From Ornithodoros turicata (Eukaryota; Arthropoda; Arachnida; Ixodida; Argasidae): a DNA stretch of 64,000 bases. The position numbers and the translations under genes are program-made. A model generated the notes under the pieces. It searched no databases, was not told the origin of the DNA, and saw nothing but the letters and a program-made list of their open reading frames with translations. Shown here one piece after another: positions 1 to 11,750 of the stretch (its first letter is position 1; each line of letters starts with the position of its first letter). Location: the NCBI RefSeq assembly GCF_037126465.1, contig NC_088201.1, positions 5,647,001 through 5,711,000 of the forward strand, read 5' to 3'.

Positions 1-1167
1 TCGTTCGCAGTATATACTGTACTGCACAAAATAATTTCATTTGAAACACAGAGTGTCCGGAGAGAAATACTAGTCCCTTCATTGTCTCGTTGCAATGTCT
101 ACCTATTCGACGGTCAAACTTATGACGCAAAGTCTCGTTTCCTGCTTTAATCTGAGTGCTAAAAAAAAAAAAACCTTCAGGGACCCTGAGGAAGCAACTA
201 GAACAAGTTTAATTTTCGATTTGCACGTATATTTTTATGGTAATACCGCCCGAAAACTGACCACGGAGCGGTTACGAGATGTACTTTTGCGACCTGCGAC
301 CATATGAGTTGTAAACCAACTCCGCTCTAGCTGCGAACTTACAGAGCGCTAAAGATGATGAATATATTTGGTCGTGAACATGAGAGAACTGATGTTCTGA
401 GGCTGGAACAACATAGAAGGGACAATCACATACATGGCCTCAAGTTGCCTAAACATATTTTGTCGTGCATCTCGCGGGACATCGCAGAAGCGCATCTGCG
501 ACATACCGGCCGGTCAATTTCCGAACAGTGAATGCATTTGGGAGCACCAAGAACTATTAGGGGGACACTAACCTCCATTGAAAGACAGCTCAGGTATCTG
601 GGGCAAGAACATCTCAAAAACAGTCCTTCCGGACTTCGAAACAAAGAGGAGCAAAGCGAAAGCAATTGGGGATAAGCAAAATCCCCGGACAGGATTCTCC
701 GGATAAACATAATATCGGCCAATACAGAATCAACCGTCCGCTATCACACTGCAGTGATAGCCTGTGAGACTGCCTAAAATGCCACCGATCTAATCTGCAT
801 ATACCACAACCGGTGATGATAAAGAAAAAAAAATGGGGACGTGAGCTACGACGAAGTCGAACTGGCTACCTCAGTGCACTTACACGCAGAAAGTGTAAAC
901 AAATGAGAGAGTTAAAATGACGGGTGTTCAACATGGAGTTCAAAACTTTCGGCCAAGTGAATGTAAAATGTCGGAATCGCTTGGGGGCACAAACAGCACA
1001 CGTTCAGCGAGTCATAAGAATGTTCATAAGCCCGGTTGTATGTAGAAAATCTTCAAGTGCCCTCAGCGCCTTGTCGGACGACGGAGGACCTATAACAGTT
1101 TCGCGATGTCCGAAGGCTCGGGAGTCCATACGAGAGAGGCTCGCCTATACAACCGGGCTACGATATA
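1..1167. other. Non-coding, no gene seen
   Basis: No exon is recognisable. The only identifiable item is a piece of SINE body at 384-455. The homeodomain exon of the NK1 gene was looked for here and not found. Confidence 0.5.
384..455 (-). repeat. SINE family A body fragment
   Basis: It shares the GATGTTCTGAGGCTGGAACA block with the copies at 7327 and 37033 but lacks the tRNA-like head. Confidence 0.65.
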
Positions 1168-1340
1168 CAGTGAACCCTCGTTAATATGACCCCCGATAAT
1201 CTGACACACACGCTTTACGACCATACTTCTGGGGAACAATGCAGTGAAACCTCTGCAACTCCCACCCGTTAATATGACAATTCCGCATTATGACCAAAAT
1301 TTTCGGGAACGACCATGGTCATAATAACGAGGGTTTACTG
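1168..1340 (+). mobile_element. Pogo/Tigger-like MITE, copy 1
   Basis: The element has terminal inverted repeats CAGTGAACCCTCGTTAATAT / ...AACGAGGGTTTACTG, is flanked by TA on both sides and is about 173 bp long. Four near-identical copies occur in the first 7 kb. TA duplication and CAGT ends suit the pogo branch of Tc1/mariner. It has no coding capacity. Confidence 0.85.
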
Positions 1341-1773
1341 TATTACGTTCATGGTAAGGTGGACGAAAGAAGGGAAGGGAAAGGAAGAAGGGAATTGATT
1401 GCAAAGCAACCGTTTCAGCATTAACTTTAACATTAAATGTCGTCAGCAAGATGATAATTGTATTTTCAAAACTGTTGTACTTCCATAAACCTGTCCTTTT
1501 ATATTATGGTCCTGTACCATTGTATAGAACTTGCGTATAGTTCGTTCTGGTGCATGCGGTACAACTTCCTTTGATCTCTCGGTTAACGCTTTCCATCCCT
1601 TTCAAGCATTCAAAACCTTGATTTAGGAACTATTTCCGATGACTTCTGTACGTTCATAAATCGAGCGTTGGCTGCACATGTAGCTCAGATAATTCATGAA
1701 TTGGGGGAAGCAAAAAAAGAAAAACGAGAGAGAGAGAGAAAAGGAGATGTTAGGCTGTTGGATGTTGATGGTG

Positions 1774-2009
1774 TACACTCTTTAAAAAAAGGGTGTACTT
1801 TAACTCCTTTCCTTGCCACATATATCAATCCCTTTTTGGAGAGATACGTTTACTCTCAAAAAGGAGTCCCCTCACTCCCTTCAGACTCTTCAGAGAGTAA
1901 TATTACTCCCCAGTAGGGAGTTAAAGGGTCTGTATATAGGGAATAAAGGGTCTGTAAATATGTGGCAAGGAAAGGAGTTAAAGTACACCCCCTTTTTTTT
2001 AAGAGTGTA
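1774..2009. mobile_element. TA-flanked CACTCT foldback element (short)
   Basis: The ends are TACACTCTTT...AAGAGTGTA with inverted repeats of about 50 bp running to the matching GCCACATAT / ATATGTGGC. The terminal CACTCT and flanking TA are shared with the elements at 16506 and 19354. It has no ORF. Confidence 0.7.
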
Positions 2010-2635
2010 GCTCGGAAATTAAACTCGTCCCAGTTGCTTGATTACATAATGATGTCCAACTATTTTTTTTTTCTTACTACTCGAACCATAAAAGGAAACC
2101 TTGTGCCAAGCTTAACCATCGAAAGGGACATTGCATGAGGCGGAGAAAGAACTGTACATAATTTTGAAGCAACAGAGATTGTGACGGGACTACAAGCGAC
2201 GTAGAGCCAAGATGTTCGTCTGGATGGAACGCCTTGACTACACGCATGTATGCAGACAAAACACTTGCCTATAGAGTACATATAGATATGCCATGGTAAT
2301 AGTCTTTGAAGACCTAATACCTTTACTATACAAACGTGTCCCGTGCTGAGTGGTCTTCTCCGGTCGAGCACAAAGTGGGGGGTGGAAAAAACGGGTGCTA
2401 CTTTGAAGTCTATCATTTAGGGTGAAAGTTGCGGATCTCGATCCGCTTGCGCGAACGTTGCAGAAATTCCTCAGTACATAGGAATAGTGGTTCTCAACGG
2501 GTTCTCAACGCTGCTCGTGCGTAACAAAGCGACTGAGGATGACAGTGAGGAATTTCAGAACGTTCGTGCAAGCCGGTCCAGGTGCTGCACAGCCATAGCA
2601 TATAGGCGTTTTGAACCTATCGGGCACTTGCTATA

Positions 2636-3040
2636 TACAGGGTGTATGCTATAAAAGGTCAGTGACATTTTCGCGCGTGACACTATATCTATTTGAGAGA
2701 CAGACTTGTGCTGCCATACAGTGAATCACTTATGCCAGAGAAGCCTACGAAAAAAATTGTGGTTACCATTCACTGCGTAATAAAATAAACACGGCCACGG
2801 AAACTTTCGTCTTCATGTGTTTCCTATATGCGCAATACCGATGGATGGAGGTGAAAGTTTGCGTGGTCATATTTATTTTGTTACACAGTGCTAGGTAACC
2901 ACAATCGTTTCGTAGGTTCCTCTAGCATAAATTATTCATTTTGAGGCAGAGAAAGTCTTTTCGTGGTAGAGGTATAGCATCAAGGAGGTATCACTTTTTG
3001 CACGAAACTGTTACTGACCTTTTATAGCATACACCCTATA
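2636..3040. mobile_element. Foldback MITE with CAGGGTGTATGC ends
   Basis: The terminal repeat CAGGGTGTATGCTATAAAAG is repeated inverted at the other end for about 33 bp, with TA at both edges. Inner sequence is also inverted (TTGTGGTTACCAT and its complement), so the whole 405 bp can form a long hairpin. Confidence 0.75.
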
Positions 3041-3677
3041 GTTGTAAAGTGAGAATGCGATTCGGGGAAAAATCGACCTGGCGCCAGATGTCTGGTATAA
3101 ACGGGCTTTCGGAGCAAAAAGAAAACAAGAAAAGTCAGATTTGAGAATCCCAACATTTATACTGTGGAGGTTGCTTCCTCTTTTGAGTCATACAACATCA
3201 TCACAGAAAACAGACTATAAATTCGAAATGGAGCGCACCTGACTGCTATACGAGCGAAATTTCGCAACTTACACAGAGGTTCGTGCCATATTTCTTGTCT
3301 CCAGTATATGTACTCGTAATTAGCTGCCAGAGGAATACTAAGACGCGTGACACCACCTTCGCCAAAACAGAAATGTCCGTTGAACAAAACACGACCATGT
3401 GATCCACATTCGATGTATCGGGTTTGAAAATCATTGACAGGAGAGTGAAAACCCCCCCGTGACACTATTTCATCCTGATCCTAAACATAAGAACTTGGAT
3501 AGTAAACGCAGCAACAATATGACAAACATTGAGTGCATCACTCGTGCGTCGTGGAAACCTATAGCAGCGTCTACGAAACAGCACTTCCAGAAGCAACGCG
3601 GCTTATACGGTTGGCTTTGAGAAGACGTGTCCCCGACTGGGGGCTGGGTTGGGGGGGGGGGGGGGAGGTCGACTCAC

Positions 3678-3849
3678 CGTTCGCGGTCAAGGGTGGCTGG
3701 CTCTCCTCCTCGTGCAACCAGCGGCACTTTGCTCCCGTGAACTTTTCAGGGTCCAGGATGTCGTCCACGGAGAACGGGGTGTGCTGGGGCGCCTTGGGCG
3801 AGGCCCGGGAGGCCGGGCTGGGCGTCCGCGGCGGCGCGACCGGCTGCAT
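3678..3849 (-). CDS. slou: NK1-class homeobox protein, first coding exon (partial gene)
   Basis: The exon encodes 57 residues plus one base, from an ATG at 3849 to a strong donor (ACG|GTGAGT) at 3678/3677. Residues 25-38 carry PFSVDDILDPEKF, the N-terminal motif typical of NK1 (slouch/NKX1) homeobox proteins (FSVxDILDPxKF), related to the TN/EH1 Groucho-binding motif. The flanks are Pro/Ser rich. Family members are sequence-specific transcription factors used in muscle and neural patterning. The homeodomain itself is absent, and no matching exon was seen in 1-3677, so it must lie further left. The start is not certain because the frame stays open upstream. The stop codon of the upstream same-strand IDUA gene is only about 255 bp away. 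Other NK genes are the main alternative. Confidence 0.72.
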
Positions 3850-4089
3850 GGCACTGCGGTCTGGACGCCGAGCGAGGGCGAGCACGTGAAATTTCGGGGC
3901 GGTACCTCGAAGGTGGAGTCGTACACCACGTGACCCGCCCTGGGCGATCGATGCGCAATGGGGCGTAGCCATTTTTCGGCCGGGGAGAAGGGCTCCACAA
4001 TGGAGCGCCATTGTGGGCGCACGTGACGCAGCGCACCCTAATTGAAGGGCGTTCGCAAACAGAACATGCAAATGCCCGGGGTCGGACTC

Positions 4090-4095
4090 TTTATT
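4090..4095 (-). terminator. IDUA polyadenylation signal AATAAA
   Basis: An AATAAA on the minus strand begins 8 nt after the IDUA stop codon. The resulting 3' UTR would be very short, ending near 4070. Confidence 0.7.
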
Positions 4096-4103
4096 GGAAG
4101 CGA

Positions 4104-4192
4104 TCAGAGCAGTTTGTATCGTAGCGGCGTCGAGATGGGGCCGCGATCGCCTCGGAGGCTTCGGGTGCCGACGTACAGAAGACCAGCACAAC
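4104..4192 (-). CDS. Idua: IDUA exon 9 (C terminus)
   Basis: The acceptor follows a long pyrimidine tract (CCTCCCAG). It encodes [15 protein letters not shown], then [12 protein letters not shown] and a stop. GPISTPLRY matches human GPFSDPVPY in the fibronectin-like domain. Phase 1 entry agrees with exon 8. Confidence 0.85.
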
Positions 4193-7100
4193 CTGGGAGG
4201 AAAAAAAAAAAAAAAGAAAAGAAAGAAAGACACGGCTATGAGACCATCCAAGAGAGGACGGGTTCATTGACTTCATGTGAAGGGTCGTTAATGGCACCGC
4301 TGGGTTTCTTTCTTTTTTTTTTTTTTCAAAAAATTTGGGAGTAGTAAGTTACAGTAATTTTGTATGTATGACGGTGGTGGTGGTCGCGGTTAAAGGCTAT
4401 TTCGTGTTCCTGTTATACACAGACGAGCGGCTAGCAATTGATTACAAAGGGAGCCAAAGGGATACTCCAGTACAAGCAAGACACGTATAACGTATTCGAA
4501 CAAGGTCGAACGTAAAATTCGATTTGCGTGTACAGTAAACCCTCGTTATTATGACCATGGTCGTTCCCGAAAATTTTGGTCATAACGCGGAATTGTCGTA
4601 TAAACGGGGGGGATTTGCAGAGGTTTCACTGCATTGTTCCCCAGGAGTATGGTCGTAAAGCGCGTGTGTCAGATTATCGGGGGTCATATTAACGAGGGTT
4701 CACTGTATACGTTTAATCCCATCCGTTATCCTACTGAAAGGCCGAGACCAGAGAAATCACTCTTACCCCGACCAAGAACCTCGCAGTCGATGAAGAAGAC
4801 CGGAAACATAACGGGACCCCCAAGCTTGACCCGAGGGACGCCATCATCCGGCGCAAAGAGCACGTCGTACTCGAGGCACGGCTGTGCTGGACCGGGCGTC
4901 CAGAACAGGATCCCCCTGCCTGGTGCCACGACGTGGACTCGGAGACCACGCGGGACGGGTCCTAGGGGATGTTCCGCTGAACAGCCGACCAGAAGCGCCG
5001 CCGACGGCGATGGTAACGTCAAGGAAGGTGCAGTCAAGACGTCCTTGCGAGGTTCCTGAGCGTTTCGCATCTGCGCCAGTTGGGACCGAGTCGGGTACGG
5101 CGGGCAGCCTTGACGCAGCCAGAGCGCGTAAGGGTTTGTCGCTTCGCCATTGTCAAGGTGGAAGGCCGTCCACGTGATGCCCAGGGGAGACGGCTGAAGG
5201 TGTACGGAAACTCGTGCACCGTGACCAGGTTCCCAGGTCGACTCGTTGCTCAAAACGACCAGGACAGCAAAAGCTCCCCTGCGCGTGTGGACAGTGTTTA
5301 CGTGCATCAGCCTCACAGACGTTGTTGGTTGGGCATTGAGACACGCGCGTCCATACAGAAACAAAAATAGGAGCTTCTTCTATAGACTGAGTTGACGGAT
5401 GTGACACCTGGCCCTAAGCTGTGCAAAAGATCGGTCACTGGCAACTTGCACCAGAGGGGGTAAATCGGCACCCGGACGTGACGTCACGGCAAGTATCTCC
5501 GCCAGTGAGGCTGCCGCGAGAGAGTGACGTGTTTACGAGAACCAATAGGAAATGCGAGGCTCTTGCTCCTCGCGGAAGCCAGAGCTTCAACTGTCTCTAT
5601 CTCCCCAACCACGACAAGTAACAAAAAACTAAAAAAAAAACAGAAATCATAGATAGAGGCAGTTGAAGCTTTGGCGTCAGGAAAGAAAGAGTCTCAACAT
5701 TTCCCATTGGTTCACGTGCTATGCTTTCCGTGACGTCACCGTCGCATGAATTTCGGTATTTGCGGTGCCGATTTTCTTGGAATGTAGGTTCGAATCGACG
5801 CAAGAGACCGTCTTTGACGTTTGTAACTTGGGGGCCAAGCGTCACAACCCATTTAACGCGGACGGGCCGGGAGCGCCTTAAAGCGATCTTCTCCGTATAG
5901 CAGCACGGCACTGCAAAGAAGACGTCTCGCTCTCGTCCGTTCTCTCGGCGTCTGAGCCGCTCATTTCTCCGTAGTTAAACGTAATTAATTGGTGCATAGA
6001 TCCGATAATTCATAACTAATACGGTAGGAGTGGGATAAAGGGACGTTATCTTCGTCGTTGCCTTTTGAGTACCATATACTCTGAACGGCGGTGCCTTTCG
6101 AGGAATTAGACTCTGACTTACTTCTGGACGTGGTGAAGAATTGATTAAAGCCATTCGTGATCTCTCACATCTTAGGTAAAGTAGTGAGAGTTTACTGGCG
6201 ATATATTATGCCGTTTGCGACCTATCAACGCAACGCTTGAAAACGCTATACACTGCAGCTCCTAATCATATTGTCTCACGCGATGTAAAGCCCCAAACTG
6301 CCCGCAAAACTATCCAAATCTTCCAGTAGCCAAGCGAAGGGAAACCTAACTGTACGGACTACCCAGAGAGGCATTAACGTTTTTCGCTTGTTCCTTCAAG
6401 TTTATAAATCATGAAATGTATACAGTGAACCCTCGTTAATATGACCCCCGATAATCTGACATACGCGGTTTACGGCCATACTCCTGGGGAACAATGCAGT
6501 GAAACCTCTGCAGATCCCCCCGTTAATATGACAATTCCGCATTATGACCAAAATTTTCGGGAACGACCATGGTCATAATAACGAGGGTTTACTGTAGAAA
6601 CTACAGATCACCTTAGGAGCTGATTCCTCCCGGAACTTGGTGAAAATATAATTTCAATTTCTAAACGGATGGAGGGAGAGCAAAAGGCCGGTCAGGCTTG
6701 ACAAAGGTTCCTCCACCTGGAGAGTACAGTGAACCCTCGTTAATATGACCCCCGATAATCTGACACACGCGGTTTACGGCCATACTCCTGGGGAACAATG
6801 CAGTGAAACCTCTGCAGAGCCCCCGTTAATATGACAATTCCGCATTATGACCAAAATTTTCGGGAACGACCATGGTCATAATAACGAGGGGTTCATTGTA
6901 TAGGCAATACCCTTCAGGCTTCAATAGGCTCCTCATAATGAAGAGTATAGACAATTGCTTTTAGAGCAGCGCGTTGGTGAGCTGAATTTGACCAAGTAAT
7001 TTCGTCACGATGAGAGGCCGAAACACTAGCTGATTTTAAGGCGGGCTCATGCGGTGTAGGTTAACATTCGCTTCCGAAGAGAGTTGGCAGCACCGTCGCA

Positions 7101-10100
7101 AAATTGTTTTCTTCGCTTTGCTTTCCTGCCGCACTTTAAGGAAGTAATGTAGTCGGCGCCAGCATGCAGAACATGCTAGCAAACGACAAAGCCATTATTT
7201 TCGTTCGCAAGGATCTGGAAAACTGCAGTAAGCTTGTCAGTTTTTTTTTAATTGCAATCAATTACCCGACTGTTACTGTAGGGAATCACATCATTTTGGC
7301 CCAAATATCGCGGGCGGTTGCTGTTGACAGCAGAGAAACTGATGTTCTGAGGCTGGAACAACATAGAAGGGACAGATACAAACAAAGCCTCAAATTGCCT
7401 AAGAAATCAACGATGAAAGATGAAAGTCATGTTAGCTTAGCTCAATTGGTAGAGCCCTGGACCGGTAATCCAGAAGATGTGGGTTCGATCCCTACAGCTG
7501 GCTAACCTTTTTAGTCACTTTCATCTTTCACTGTTGACAGCAGTGTATAGTGAGGCAAAAATATCGACATTTTCTATATCGATAAATATCAACGTCGTGA
7601 TAAAATCGATTAAACTACCGATATTTTTAAAAGAAATTCTCGATATCTCGATGTTTGAAAAGCTGTCTCGCCATATACTTGAGCAATTCAAAAAAGGTGT
7701 CCTTGTTTTATTTTCTTTCACGCGTATTACCGGTGAGGCACGTGATGACGATGGGGATGGAAGTAATGGCAGGATCGGCTCGTGGTGGTGGTGATAGGGC
7801 TTGCCGTTGTCGGCCTCACGTATGTGGGCAACGTCACGACTCACGCCCTGGGGGAATGTGCGTCCTGGGCCGACTTCTAAGGGAACTGTGCCGACATATG
7901 TCTGAAAGCGTCTGAGGAAAAACCAGGAAAAACCCCAGACAGCACAGCCGGCACCGGGATTCGAACCCGGGTACCTCCCAGTCCCGACGTGACATGGCCA
8001 GCACGCTAACCACTGAGCGGCTCGCTGTTGGCGGTGGCGACGAACAACGTGTATTACGAGGACCAATGAGGATACGTCCTCAATTATCGTCTCGGAAATA
8101 TTGGAGAATAAATTGTGCAAGAATTTAGGTGAGTGTGGGGGATGTCGCCCTCTTCGGATCCGCACCAACTTGCCTCCTCTTTCTTTGTTCTTCGAGGAGT
8201 GGATGTCTGCGCAGACGGAGCCACGCAAGTAACAGAAAATCCTCGGTTTCGACTGCAGTGTACGTTGCACGCTCGGTGAACTCGTCCTGCACAATCCAAT
8301 GCGCCGTTCGGCACGAAATGCAGCTCGGACGAGCCACGGACTTTTAGAAACCGACAAAGTTTTCCCCTAACGCGCATCACATTTTTACTGGAAATATCGG
8401 CATTATGTCGCAAAACCAAATTAAGAGGTAGAGAGGGGGAAAAAGTCTTCAAGTTTGGTTAATAAACTCGTTGACCCGCTCCTTTTTTCATATCCTGTCA
8501 CTGCGCAGAAGCCGCCCAATTACTAATATTTCTATCAGTATAGGTGGGGCAAGAGGAGACAGAAATTTGCAATTGAATAAGGTGGGGCAAGATGAGACAG
8601 AAATTTGCAATTGAATATGGAATTTTCATTTTTCATGTTCAAAAAAAAAAAAAGCTAGTCATAGGCACATTCCGAGAGGTCTACAGCTTCTGATCTGTAA
8701 ATCAGAACGGATGTAGCCGGTTCTAAAATAAACACGGAACAAAAAAAAATTCAAAAATGCAGATTGTCTCATCTTGCCCCAACCCTCGGGGCAAGACGAG
8801 ACATCGGGTGGGGCAAGATGAGACACGCCGTGGTAATGAACTATACAAATTAGTTTTTGCAATCCAAGCACCTTCACAGCCCCCTTGAGCACATCGCCCA
8901 CATGACGTGCAATAAAACCACACGGAACCCGATGCTATTTTCCTCCATCGTCCTTCGCAAACAAGGCACCGCCGCCAGTCTGATGTGTCGCTGGTCGCTC
9001 GCTTTTGAGTGCGCTTCGGCTTTGCTGGGAATATCCGAGGAAACAGGAAACTTTGTTGGGAAATACTAGGCAATATGCAAAAAAAAGAAATATCTCAGGA
9101 ACAAGCATAAAGCGACCTAATAATTGACTTAGCAGTTTCTCAATTACATTAAATTTAAATCGCATTAAACTTAAATTACATTAAATTGTCGCGTCATGCC
9201 CCGTGCACATCATCGGATTCATTATTTTTTCTGTTAAACACCGGGTAACCAAGAATGCCCAAATTTTGCATATATAAAGATGAATGAATAAAGGAATAGG
9301 GTGTGGACTTAGATTGGCAGAATAATCCTGCGAGACACTACTGCACAGCTGACACGAAAAAGGAGTACAGAAAATCGCGCCTTTTTAACGGGTCTTTACA
9401 TTCAAGGCAGAAGCAACAGTTTTCTCTCTCTCTCTCTCTTCAACGCAAACACCAATCCGGATAATACTCATGCGCAATAAAGCGGACATGCAGAGCCACC
9501 TATGAGTAAAGGTTCAAGCGCACGCAGCAACGCGTCTCTGCGAGAGGCGGCGTGGAACCCAAGTGTCGCGTCTTGCCCCCGTGTCTCATCTTGCCCCATC
9601 TTACCCTATATATCGATATCTGTATCGATGTAATATCGATATCTATATCGATGTGAATACCGATATTTGTTTACCGATAAATATTGATATTTCAAAATTA
9701 TCGATAATATCGCGGGCATAAAATATCGATAAGAATATCGATATCGTTCCATCCTTACAGCAGTGACGATGAGCCTGAGGGGAAGCGAATTTGGTCGCGA
9801 CCATGGCTGCTGCACCGCAAGCGTCTCGGTTGTTATGAGAATTTGATGCGCGAGCTTGCACTGGAAGATCGCAACAATAACAACAACAACAAATAAATTA
9901 ATGATAATGAATAGGGAAATTCGCCACATAAGGTGCGGCCCACTACCCCAAGGCACAATGGGGCAGGATGAGATGTGTCCTGATGATGAGGTGATGAACG
10001 ATGCTAAATAAGGTCGATATAGTCAGTGAAGTCAGTATAAGACATCAGAACGGCATGCAAAACTACAGCACACGAAAGCACACGCACAGCACACAGGTAC

Positions 10101-11695
10101 GCAGGCACATGGTAGAGAGGAGACCAGTGTCCCGGAGAAAAATCTTGAAATACTCAAGAGCTTGGCGATGGTCGATCTGGTTAGACCAAGGGCCGAGGAT
10201 GGTTGCCAATGTGAATGGGGCGGCCGTGATCGACTGCAGGCGACACTGTAGAGCTGCTCTTAGGGGAGGTGTAAAGATAGCAGTCGAGGAGCATATGCTT
10301 GGTATCCGCCAAAACAGCACAGCGAGAGCAGAGCATGGAGTTGGACCGGCCGATCAGATGCTTGAAATGGGGGGTGAATGCAACCCAGAGACCCGGTTCG
10401 GGTTCAGGCATATTGGTTTGGTTCAGGTTTGGCTCCGATGAACCGAAATTATCAGCTTGAACCGGTTCAGGTATATCAGTTCGGGTTCGGCTCAGAGACA
10501 ACCCCCCCCACACACACACACACACACACAAAAAAAAAACGGGCAGCGGTCACCTTTACTTTTTTAGGTCCCGGTTTAACCGGTTCATCAGCAGTAATTT
10601 TGCTACATCAAAGCGAGCATCTCCGTACACGGTTGTAAGAGAAAGGTGCGAGATAACCATTTCAAGTGAAAAAATCATTCATGAAAGCAGGTGAAAACAC
10701 GAGACAAGTAATAAACACCTTTGTTATTTACCCGATAATTTACTGTATTGTACTCTCGTGGTCGTCTGCTGAAAACGAAAAGCGAAGTGCTGGAAGCCTT
10801 TAGGCAGAACCCGGTCAGGGCCCTCTTTTGCTAAAAAAAAAACAAAAAAAAAAAACTGGCGCTGCAGTCAAACTTGTATTCGTACAAAAATCGTACAAAA
10901 AATAAATAAAGAAACGAAAAATAAAACGTCGGTCGGTAGTACAATTATTTCACCTCTGAACCGATTCCCGAACCGGTAACCGTATCACGTTTTTCCGGTT
11001 CAGTTCCGGTTCGGTTCAGGACAAGCAAAAAAATTGTTCTGGTTCGGTTCGGTTCGGTTCGGGTTCGACAGAAAATAACGTTTTTTTTTTCTCAGGTTTT
11101 CCGGTTCGGGTTCAGTTCTGGTTCCGATCCCTGCTGCAAATAGCCCCGAAACTTCGCATAAACGTTAGTCCTGTAGGGAACTAACGGTTATGACAATGCG
11201 TCTAATCCGGGTAGAATTACTTCCTTTTTTTTTTCTCCTATAGTTAAAGAACCGGTCTCGGTGGCTCAGTTGGTAGCGTGTTCGCCTTCTGATCCCGAGA
11301 TCGCGGGTTCGAACCCGGCCGAGGACGCCAGCAACTTGGTGGCAGGGTACAAGTTGCTTAGACACGCCGTCTTCCGCGAGGGACGTTAAATACGGGGTGC
11401 CGTGTGATGGGCTTTCATCGCACGTTAAAGAACCCTCAGGTGGGCAAAAGCAATCCACAGACCGACCGCTGTGGCGTCGCTCATGATCTCAGTTGTCTCG
11501 CGACGTAAACACCCAATTATATTATATAGTTAAAGAGTGACTTTTTCGGGTTAAATGCCTTTCTCAGATTCGGGGGTAAAAATCGGGCGCTATTTTTAAA
11601 TCTGTAATTCGGGGAGAAATCGGGCGATAATTGCGCCTTCGGGTGTTATCGGGTGTTTTTGTTTCTCCTCTCGTCTATTAAGTCCTTTCCTAATG

Positions 11696-11750
<55 letters not shown>

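Noticed and set aside
3533..3933. Plus-strand open frames across the NK1 exon
   Set aside because: They are GC-rich shadows of the minus-strand coding exon, which has the recognisable motif and splice donor.
7521..8357. A 278-codon minus-strand frame
   Set aside because: It runs through SINE C and an ATCGATA repeat; the His run and low complexity come from those repeats.
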